Assembly (NCBI GenBank): GCA_013398295.1
Contig: VZSF01008985.1
Location: 1 to 64,000 of the forward strand
From: Chionis minor
Taxonomy: Eukaryota; Chordata; Aves; Charadriiformes; Chionididae
DNA length: 64,000 nt
Direction of reading: 5' to 3'
A model generated the notes under the pieces. It searched no databases, was not told where the DNA came from, and worked only from the letters and a program-made list of their open reading frames with translations. The first letter of the stretch is position 1. Each line of letters begins with the position of its first letter. Position numbers and translations under genes: made by a program. Positions 39,657-64,000 of this stretch are shown here, in pieces.

Positions 39657-42600
39657 ATTAGGCAGCAATACATTTTCTCTGGCCAGGTTCTCAAAGAAAA
39701 TTGCAGTTGCACCTGATCTTGTACATATGTTAGATGTGCTCAGCATGAATGTAGCTATTAACCTGTTAACTCCTAGTGTGAGGTAGAACAACAACCTCTT
39801 TTTGGATTATGCTCAAGTCTAGGCATAATCTAGAAACTGAATTTTTCAAATTAAGGGTGTGGGAGCGCAACTCTTGACACCATGAGGAGTATGAAGTCAC
39901 AAGGTGACCCTTGCAAGCATAAGCTTCTTCAAGGTAACTGAGGGTAGATTTTGGGGAAAGTTGCTTTGAGCTTTGAACTTAAGTGTTCCACTCTCAAATG
40001 TGCCCTGATTTAAATGACTTAGGGTATATCAGCAATGCAAATGAACTAAAAAGCCACTAAATGAGTGTGCAGGCTATGCAACCTGTGGCTGCAGCAGCTC
40101 AAGTCTGGAAGCTGCATTCCTGCAGTGCTACATCAAAGCCAACCAGCTTTGCTGAAGGGGTACAGTATTAAGTGAATGATGGTCTACTGCTTCAAAACCT
40201 GGGTCATTCACACCAAGCCAGATCATGGTGAGATTCAGTTTCCCAGAAATGACAGGCATCTGGTGCCATTTCAAACTCCCTGATAATGCATGCATTCTCC
40301 TGCCATTCAGAAGGTGCTATATCCTATTTGCCTACGCTATCCTAACATCTCAGATATCCTACAATGTCCAAAAATCCTAATACCTTTCAAAGGAACTACA
40401 TAATACTAGTACATTTGTGTTTCAGTAACAAAATCACTCCCCAGGTCTCACTCCTTGGTGTTTTCCAGCCCTTCCAGATGCTAGGTTCACTTACATGTCC
40501 CTACACGCAAGGCAAAAACATGCCTGTATACCTTTTCTAGGGGTAGTCCTAGAAATATCTCTTTTTACAAGTTTGATCTTGAAAGGTGTTTAATATTCTT
40601 AACTTTCATTTAAGACAATGAGAGTTGCAGGTGTACTTGGCAGGACCGAGTCTTACAGGAGTAGTTACCAGTTTATGTGGTCAGGTAGAGGACTGCTCAT
40701 TGTGCCTTATGTTCTCATTGAGAACACGTGAGTGATATCTCTGATCTATGTAAAGAAATATTGTCTCATTTATGAAAAATTTGCCTTCAGGACAACATGG
40801 AAATAAATCAAGGGAAGCTACCACAGTATCCTTTTGTGGCTTGTATATAACCAGAATTTAAAAAGTCTTTTAACTCCGAGACTGATTCAAAATTAAAATA
40901 TATTGAATGTTTTATATTCTTGCAAATAAAAAGCAGCTTTATTTAGGACCAAAAGAATATTTCTAGTTCTGTTCTCATTTTGTTTCTAATCTGATCACAA
41001 ACAAGTAATTTTCTTCTGAAACAGCAATCTGCTGTATTTACTTGGCAAGAGAAGCTTCCTTGAAAGTGCCGTTTCCACACTGCTACGCAGTTTTGTGCCG
41101 AGTGTATCACTGTCAAAAAATGTATATATGTCCACCGGTCAGTACGCAAAGCTCAGACAAAAAAGACACTTTTTCTGTTCATAACGATGCTTCTCTCTCT
41201 GACATAGTTTTTCCATTTGTTGAATGAGGCTGATCACATCCAGGTACAGAGTGTTTTGACCTCACCCGTTAAGAAATGTTATGGAAAGCCTAGATATTAA
41301 CATTATTATGCACAGTTATTTAATCCATAGATTCTTTTCAAAGATAGCTCAGGAAATGAATCAGTTGTGAAACTGAATTTCTAGCACAACTGCTTTGACA
41401 GAAATTTTATTGTCTAGGGAAACAGCTTTCAGAAACCAGTTGCTTTCAGCTTTTCTTGACCTGAATCAAACCTAGTCAACAAATGGAACAAAACATATTT
41501 ATCTTATTATTAAATTACTTTATTATCATACACACAATATAAATAATAATGTAAAAGAAAAAGAAATTGTGTCAATTTGTTGGATTAAATTAATATCCTC
41601 ATTGAATGCTAATTTTTGTGCCTTGTCTCAAAATAGTTGTTCTCTTTTCTGTATATTAGGATATAACTAAGGTATCTCATGAGGAAAATTAGTCATGTTA
41701 GATCTTTTTCTGGGTAAGGTAAATTTGAATTCAAATATAGAATTCAAATGTTATTTATTTGGAATGCCCCTTTCTCAGGGAACATAGGATACTTTTTTAA
41801 GAGTAATTATGAATTTTTGTGGTTTGGTATTGGGTATCTTATAAGACTGTGTCCTCAGGTTAAAGATAAACATCATCTTCTGAAAATCACAGCATGTATG
41901 GATGGCATATATGACATCCCAAGTGGATTCCGCGCAAGGACTTAATCTAACATGTAGGACCAGCCCTCTTGCAGAAGACCAGCTGTGGCCTCTATGGGGC
42001 TGACAAGGTGCAGCATGGCTGAGTGAACATAACTGCTGGTGTGAAACGCGAGCTGGAGCTTCCACCCCAAACTGGATGAGGGCCCACTTGTTCTCTTCAC
42101 TATCTCTGGGACAATCCCATTTCTCCCAACATTAGCTGCTGGGTCACATCCAAATAATTAGAAAAGTTATGCTTAGGAATAGCTGTGAGGATAAGCTAAA
42201 AGGAATTTAGCTGCTTGTACCGAGAGTGATTTTTTTTCTTCAAAATAATTCAACATAATATAGACATAGCAATGTAGATCCTTTCCCCCAGCCCCGGCTC
42301 CGCTGTTTTGGAGGCAGTCCTAAGGTGCTCTTTGTAATGACTTCTTCTGAGGCTTCCTGACAACAAAATGGTTTTCAGCCTCTTTGGCCTGTTACAAACT
42401 GGGCTGTGTTCTGCACCATCTGCTCGAGAGTGTAGAAAGACCCCTGCGCTTGCCTCTTCCTTCCTTCCTGAGGCCTGATTCCAAGTTTCTGCAACATTAC
42501 CCGGGATGAATTTCCCTTTCTCTGAGGAAGTGACTTTAGCCTGGATCATGTGCAACTAAGCCCCAACTCCCCTTATCAGGTCAGTGTATTTCTTGACGAA

Positions 42601-42916
42601 ATCAGTAATCACTTGAATGAATATGCATTTTACAGATTTCATAGTGTTCTCATGGAATTTGGAGGCAATATTTTCAGTGAACTGAGCGGAGACAGGGCTG
42701 GGTTTAAAACAAGCAACCCCTTTTCCCGTCAAAAAACAAAACCAGAACAAAGCTGTGCATACAGTAAAAACCTGTAGTTTGACATGCCTGAGGGAAAGAC
42801 AAGGAGACAATTTCCAGTATTTTTTTTCAATTTCCATCAGTTCATTCATTTTTCGTGTTTGCAGTTAATGTCCTAAGCAGTGTTTTTCCTTTTCAGAAAA
42901 TGTTAAGAAGAAAGAT

Positions 42917-42946
42917 TACACACACACCCCCACCCCCACCCCCCCC
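42917..42946. repeat. (CA)n followed by C5-A-C5-A-C8 tract
   Basis: A short CA repeat leads into C runs of 5, 5 and 8 separated by single A. On the minus strand (the template for SEMA3E) this is a G-rich tract with enough G runs for a possible three-tier quadruplex. It lies about 240 bp before exon 2. Confidence 0.9.
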
Positions 42947-43188
42947 ATCTTATGATATATTGAGCAGAAAGATTATGATATAAAGACTCACACACAAACC
43001 TCCTGGAGAGCTGGCTCATTTTGAAAATTGTTCCCAGGTGCTTTGTATCTCTTTCTTACTCAAAGATTATATGATTAGCATTTTAATGTCCCACAACTTC
43101 TTGTCTAGTTCCCTAGGAGGATATGAAAATGAAGCCATGAAAGCTAAGCTGTTTGGTATTTATCATGCACACTCTGATTGTATTTCAG

Positions 43189-57852
<14,664 letters not shown>

Positions 57853-60800
57853 TAATGCTGGTCTAAAATTCAGTTTGTGACTAGAGTAACTCACTAAGAG
57901 TGACTAGAACCACATCACCAGAAGCAATCTCCACGGATCCAACCTAGGCTATGCACTTCCAACTGCTGTTAAAATCAGAAGCATCTCACAAGTTAAGACC
58001 CCAACACAGCACTTACATTTAGAATTACTTGAATTTCAGAAACACGGTGTCATCTGTAATTAAGGAAGGAACTAAACCAGAAGCAATTTTAAAATAAGGC
58101 AACTATGCATGTCATCTTTGCTCCTCTCATGAACCTCCTGTAAGGCTTCCTGGTGCAGTTTAAAGGAAACAAGGTCTGTATATTTAGCAACACTATTTAA
58201 GAAAGCATAAGCAACAGACCAATAAAAATAGAAATCAAACAAACAAAAAATGAGAAACAAGACGTATATAAGAATGTGTGGCCCATGATCCTCCCTTTAT
58301 GTATCACTGTCCTTCCTTCCCTTCTTTTTGTTTATTATTCTCTCTTATCAAACTGAAGATCTAAAATTTTGCCCACACTGAAGTCATGGGAAAGTTACTA
58401 TTTCTCAGTGTAGACCAACAGGAAGTATATTTGCTACACTAGTAAGGAGCTACATTAGTTTCCATTATCTGAAAAGTTGACCATCAGGATTAAAAAAAGA
58501 CAGGTGCCCTGTGTATGATAGGTTAAAAATAACAAAGAGTATGTGATTGAGTGGGCAAATTGTAATCTTGCTTTCTTTGACTGATAAGGACATCACGTAA
58601 CTGCAGGAAGTGAAGAGACAAGATCCTTCCTCAGAAAATTGCAGCTCAGTCTCTGTTTGCTGATGTCTCTGGCCAGAGTATCCCAAGCCAATTACTTCTG
58701 ATTACTGTCCCCTCATTTCTGCCACCGCAGCTCTCTTGCCTTTTTCTCACTGTCTGACTGTCATGAAAAGCAGAGTAACAAACTAAACAGTTTTAAAAAT
58801 ATAATGATACTATTCCATTTCTAAACAGGACCTAAACGCTTTCATTAAAAAACTAGTAAAACTCAGACTTCAATTTGAAGGGTAAATGCTAGCTCATAAT
58901 ATGCAGTTATACACAGTTAAATGCAGTTCATAATATGCATCTGGCTGAAAGGAACATTTTTTAGATATTGTTGATGTATTTTATTAAATATATTGAACTT
59001 CAACCTAACTTTATTCTGCAAACTAAGTTGCTTCTGAACAGAATCTCTTAAGTAGCACAAGGTGTATCTGAGGCTTATATACATTTGAACTATGACACTT
59101 GACAGCCATGTTGAGCTATAAAGGCTGGGAGGTAAAAAGAGAGCCCTTATAGAATTCGATGTATCTGGGTACCTAGTCAATGGAGCATATGATGCTAGAT
59201 TCACTCTTTCGTACGGACCTATGAATCAGCAGTCTCAACACAGAGGAAATACTTGCTCTGTGATCAGGGACCTTAACCATAAGCTTCAGTAGTGCTTCCT
59301 GAGCTGATGGTGAAGGGAATATGCAACCCTCTCAGTAAAAACTGCAGGGTTCTTAAATTACAAACTGTATACAAATACAAATTAGAGATATAGGTATTTA
59401 ACAACATGATAGAATAGGAGGAGGACTGTATTTTCTACAACCTTATCTCTCACAATTTACTGAAAAGGACAAAGAGAAATGATCTGGTGGGACAAAATAT
59501 CTAGTTGTGGCCCTTGTTCTTGGTGCTCACTAGTCCCATGTTGCAGGCAAATTTGTTTCACCGTTGGCTTGCAACAAAAGTTTGCATAAAGTCGTCCATT
59601 TCTGAATAGCTATTTGGTAAGAAAACTAAACATTACTGGTTTTCCTTTGAATAGTGAGAATATCCCAAAGCCATGATCATAATCGTGTTGTTTGTCATCC
59701 TGATCTAGAATTTACCATGTTTTTGTGAGGTGCAATCCAGTTTATGAAAAGGAGCATTCTGCCTCCTGTATAAAGTCATACTTTCTCATGCAACTACAAT
59801 TTCATACTTTCTTATCAAAACCATGTTTGAGCTGTGTCTTGCAGAACACTGAACTCTTGTCAACAAACAGGGAAACGAAAAGGACATATTTGTCTCCAAA
59901 AATAGGCAGAATTTGATTGCTGTATTGGCAGATCATTACTCCTTGGAACTTACGTCTAAGTTTCTCAAAAAACACGGTAAAAATGTCTGTTCCTCTGACC
60001 AGTCTCTCTAGAAAATATCAATCTAACTTGTTATGTAGTAATTGAAGTGTTCTTTGGAATCTTTCACAATCAAATTGTACCATGTTACATTATATATTTT
60101 TAAATGCTTCATTCTTGCTTTTCATAGTTTAGAGAAATTGAACACTATGTATTTTGTCTTAATATAAATAACTACATGTTCATATGTTGATCATATAAAT
60201 CAGCAAGCAATAAATTTGGGTTTAATGAATTCTACCTCAAAGTTGTGTTGCACCACTACAGCCTAACCAAGTATATTTTCCTAAATCAAGTTATATATAA
60301 ATTCTATGATACATTATGTAACCATTTGAAAGATTAAATATATAGTGATTTAATGTAGTCCTTCTATTTTAATATTGGTTTAATTGATATTGGTTTGGAA
60401 TTCCAGGCTTTTCACTTTTGTAAAGCTGTTATCAGATTTTACCTTTCTAAAAATATACAAGTATAGTCACTGACAGCAACATGCAGCTTTTTTTTTTTTT
60501 TGATGAATGTTGCTTTCCCAAATTCAAACATTTCAGCAAATTACCCAATATTTTATTTATTGAGAAATAAATTACAAATTGGGAAAAATAAGATTGCTGA
60601 CTTTGGAGACAGAACAACTCTTGGTGTTTGCAAAGGAACATATTACAAAATCTTGTCCAAAAAACATAAGCAAGTTAATTGCCAGCCAGTAAATGAGTTC
60701 ATTATCACTGACTTCATGAAATGCTTGCAACTGTCAAAAATCTGTGCAGGTCAGAAAAGGCTGGGTTCCTTCAGTTTCTATTTATCTGTCATCCAGAAAT

Positions 60801-62796
60801 GAAAAACAGTTCCTTTCATTAAAATCAACATATTTTTTTCTGAAGAAAACAAGAGTCAGAGACCCTCCACCCTGATTTTCCCATGATGCATTCAATATGC
60901 ATCCTTCTCACGTGCTCTGTGAGAACAAATAAGTCCTCAAATCAACTACAGAAGATGAAGAAAAGTGCAGAAAAAATTTACTGTCTCCATTCTTGCCAAA
61001 TCAATATTTCACACTTCTGTTGCCTTTGATGCCAACAAGGGGGAAAAAAAAAAACCCAAAACATCTGCATCCAGTCTTTTCCTTACATATAAACTTCTCA
61101 GTTTTGGTAGTAGAAGATGAATACTGGAAGACGTGTTTTCTGTCTCAGACTGTGTTTCTTCCTTAGTAGCTGCTAGTAAAAAAATGTTCCACTACTGCTC
61201 TATATACCTGAAACTACCTTAGGTGAATTATGACAAACTTAGATAAATAAGATGAGCTACCTTCAGTCAGGCAATGATTTTATCTTAATGAGTTATCTTT
61301 AGCAGAACAACAGTTTTAGGGGTGCTCCAAAGGCCTTCCTATGATCCATGCTGCCTTATTAACTAACTCACAAAGCATCTTTAACAATTCCAGATGGGAG
61401 TTCCATCAAATACAGCTAACAAGATTACTCTGCCTCCATAGAACCTGCAAAATGAATGGAAATTCCAAAAGAAAATAACATGTGGAAATACTATCCTAAG
61501 TTTTTGCAAACTAAATGGTGACAAGATAGACCTGATTTCTGGAGAGGAAAGCATGTCTTCATGACAAAACCTGTTGAGGGAATGTAGGTTGTGGGAAAGC
61601 ACAGGGCATGAAGAATTTTTCTTCCAGAACACGCAATAAATTTTTAATGTGTACATTGAGCTGTCAGAGTACCATTTTCAGTGTCTCCTCTAACTCAGTT
61701 AACCATCTATTGCTGTATTTCTCAACCTCAGAAGGCTGATGGACTGTCACCCTTCACACAAAATGCATTGGTGGTTTCTGGGGGTCTCCTCTAGGTGTCT
61801 CTGATCTGATATATTCCTTATGACACTGTTTCCTCTTCAATTAGCCAGATGAAATTCTGCTTATCAGGGAACAGCTCTAAATTCTAAGTCTTGAAGGCCT
61901 GTTAGAGAGGAATTGCTTTTAGTGAAGCAGCAAGTGTATTTGCTTGGAGGACAGTTCAATCAAGTTGGAATTTCTTCTTTCTAATCTATGTTGTCCTTAA
62001 TATTTCATTGGATGTGGGGAGAGGCACTTCTTTTTCCACGTATTCTGTGATTCAAAGCAAAAATAGCATAAGGTTCAACTGTGCAAGAAGCTTTCCATTT
62101 GCCTGTCTCCCCCAAAAAAATGTAGGCACCATGAGGTCCTCAGCTCTTGCTTTAAAAAATTGATGTGAATTGACGTGGGAGTTAAGAGAGAATGTTCCAG
62201 TCATATCTTAGTTTAATTTTTATATGACATAATTTTTCTGTTCTTGACCAGCATTTGGTAATGTCATCATTCGTTCTGTTTTGTTATGAAACAAAATTGT
62301 ACACATATTTATACCTATTATTTTAGGATATTGTTTCTGACATATCTTTTTATAATCAAAACAAACAATGATTTGCCCAGTTACTCCCTCTCCATGCGTT
62401 TTCCTATTACCTCATCTCCGCTCTCAGTTTGCTGAGGATTAAAGAGGAGGAACATCTGGTTTCACTGACCAAACAGAAGTGGGTGTTTTTCAGTCTTTCA
62501 TTAGATAGAATGTGTGACAAATTCTGGCTGTGAAAATATTCACTCAGAGACAGTGTCCCTATGCATGGTTAAAAAGCCACTAGTTAGAATGCCGTCCACT
62601 AAATCTTAGCAGGTTTTTCAACTTGATCTATTTATGGTATTGAATCTGCAATCCTAAATACTATGAAATTGCTTATTTATTGCAGCCTTCTGCATCTGTA
62701 GTTCATGTGAAACTAGTTATTAAGCTGGGTGAGTTATAAACCGATACCAACTGTTGGTACATATGAAGGCGCTGCCAAGTAAGAAACACAACATCA

Positions 62797-62905
62797 CAGA
62801 ATTTTTTACCAGAGGGATTCATTACATCATTTAGTCTGAATGCTCACATCACAGGCTGGAAAATTGCCCCTAAACATCCAAAAGCCCCAAATTTCAGTTA
62901 GATTA
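62797..62905 (-). mobile_element. Ancient CR1-type 3'-end remnant, antisense (possible)
   Basis: The blocks ATCACAGAATTTTTTACCAG, CATCATTTAGTCTGAATGCT and CACATCACAGGCTGGAAAAT resemble the antisense 3' end of old amniote CR1 elements known from turtles and birds, where the core reads ATCTAGTCTGACC followed by CACAGGCCA. It is short and diverged, so the boundaries are uncertain. Confidence 0.55.
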
Positions 62906-63485
62906 ATATTTGTATGTATCTATATCTGAAGAAGTATTTCAGGTTTTGGAAGTTAAAAATGCATACATTTCAAGAGAGATTAAAATGGTAACTAAACCCA
63001 TAATAAGCAGCAAATTAATTAGGTAAACATTACCCTTATGGTCACAGCATAAAACAAAGGTGCTGTGCTGCAAAAGAGAAAAAGAAAACGCTGAAGACCC
63101 ACACCAACCCTAACCTGAAAAATATTTCTTACTGAACCTATGGTTTATCTATGTCATCCTAAGAAAATGAGAAAATACTAGCTAAGCAACACACGAAAAG
63201 GATTTTTTGCACCAGCTCAAATAACAACCAAACCTCTGCAACAGGCCAATCTCCTAACCTTCCAAAACCAAGAAGACAAACATCCACTCGTGAAACAGGG
63301 TGAAAAAGTTCCTTCCAAACAAATGCATATGGTTATGTGAGAAATCAAAGTTCATGAGTTTTGGCTATAATAGTTACCTTAATGAACAGTTGTATACATA
63401 AACCTCAGTAGGGAAAATGGAGAAAAGGCAATTCTGTTCTTCTTGTGCTTTGCTAGGAAAGGGAAAATGGGTATTTCATAAATGG

Positions 63486-64000
63486 AAACAAAGGCCAGAA
63501 GGGGCCACGAAAGCATTTTATGTGGTCAGTCACACACTGCATGGATAATTTCTCCCACATATTGAATTAAAGCATATTCAGCAAAATATATGTTGTCATT
63601 TCAAAGAATCAAGACAATGGTAACTCCACTATTACTCTGGTAAGCTGTTCTAATATTTAATTACCTTCAATGTTAGAGAACAACCCTTTACTCAAGGTTA
63701 AATTTATCTAGCTTCAACTTCCTGTCATTTAACTTTGATATGCCTTTGATAGCAAAGTTGAAAAGTCTCCCACTATCTTTTCCACATCTTTTTGACATGC
63801 AAGTACCTATACACAAAGATCAAGCCACCTCTTCACTTTTTTTTGATAAGCTGAATAAATATAGCTCCTTAAACCTCCTATCACAAGGATTCCTCAATCA
63901 TATTTGTGTCCTTCCTGTGAACTCTCTGCAGTATTTTCACATGTTCTGGAAGTGGGGACACTAGTGGGGACATGCTATTCAATGGTGTGTATACAGGCAA
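63486..64000 (-). mobile_element. Ancient amniote CR1 LINE 3' part, antisense, continuing past the window
   Basis: Starting with AAGGCCAGAAGGGGCCACGA, the sequence passes in antisense through blocks found in old CR1 elements of turtles and birds: TTAATTACCTTCAATGTTAG, ATCTAGCTTCAACTTCCTGT, GATCAAGCCACCTCTTCACT, TTTGATAAGCTGAATAAATA and GTGTCCTTCCTGTGAACTCT. On the minus strand this is the 3' untranslated end preceded by the C-terminal tail of the reverse transcriptase, with pieces resembling KELxLFSLSK. It is highly diverged with no intact frame, far older than the copies at 31 and 49 kb. Confidence 0.82.

Larger units (their letters stand above)
1..43188 (+). other. SEMA3E: SEMA3E intron 1, 3' portion
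   Basis: About 43 kb without a convincing exon precede exon 2. The assignment to intron 1 is inference: exon 2 starts mid-codon, and no signal-peptide exon (a start codon, a hydrophobic core of about 15 residues, then a donor in phase 1) was recognised upstream. The stretch is AT-rich. It holds CR1 fragments near 8.2-8.65, 18.1-18.65, 31.1-32.1 and 35.1-35.3 kb, SINE-like remnants near 26.8 and 39.5 kb, and simple repeats, each listed separately. In 1-8179, 8660-18085, 18660-26770, 26840-31095, 32095-35115, 35295-39520 and 39660-43188, apart from the items listed, I see only unassigned AT-rich intronic sequence. Slightly GC-richer unexplained patches lie at about 2950-3400, 22900-23160 and 41930-42560. 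Confidence 0.8.

Noticed and set aside
42550..42849. Overlapping frames on both strands shortly before exon 2, considered as an alternative first exon
   Set aside because: No signal-peptide-like start, no phase-1 donor and no continuity with ELWDLN. The plus-strand frame has its own stop before exon 2.
43038..43188. In-frame ATG codons and open sequence directly upstream of exon 2, considered as an internal start
   Set aside because: The 50 residues before ELWDLN do not resemble any semaphorin leader, and the TTTCAG acceptor explains the boundary. An alternative start in the intron lacks evidence.

Overview
This is nuclear DNA from a vertebrate, almost certainly a bird. It is AT-rich and gene-poor, and its recognisable repeats are nearly all CR1 LINEs, several with the avian 3' end (blocks reading CCTTCCAACC followed by ATTCTATG-type repeats). 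No bacterial-style operon, CRISPR array, rRNA or functional tRNA is visible. The only gene I can support is on the + strand: the 5' part of the semaphorin coding region, best matched by SEMA3E, a secreted class 3 semaphorin that signals through plexin-D1.

Layout. Bases 1-43188 read as the 3' part of a very long first coding intron; the signal-peptide exon is not in the window. Coding exon 2 is 43189-43349, exon 3 is 52738-52797 and exon 4 is 57595-57714. The introns between them are 9,388 and 4,797 bp, and a further intron runs from 57715 to the end of the window. Joined, the three exons are open in one frame and encode about 114 residues at the start of the sema domain. They include two N-glycosylation sequons, four cysteines in the class 3 pattern, and the semaphorin signature [10 protein letters not shown].

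Repeats. Four fairly recent CR1 fragments lie in sense (about 31.1-32.1, 35.12-35.29, 48.98-50.22 and 51.87-52.64 kb) and two short ones in antisense (8.2-8.65 kb). Much older CR1 fossils lie at about 18.1-18.65 kb (sense) and at 62.8-62.9 and 63.49-64.0 kb (antisense). Degraded tRNA-derived or MIR-like SINE remnants are suggested at about 26.8, 39.5, 46.1 and 50.5 kb. Several simple repeats and short perfect palindromes are also present.

How the parts work together. There is one gene with transposon-laden introns. I found no second gene and no new biological system. The points most worth following up are the weak splice donor of exon 2 with a stop just behind it, a CR1 ending about 100 bp before exon 3, two CR1 copies that share a replaced reverse-transcriptase catalytic motif, and a few unexplained palindromes. 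Most open reading frames of 60-150 codons here lack recognisable domains, splice context or codon structure, and I treat them as chance ORFs.
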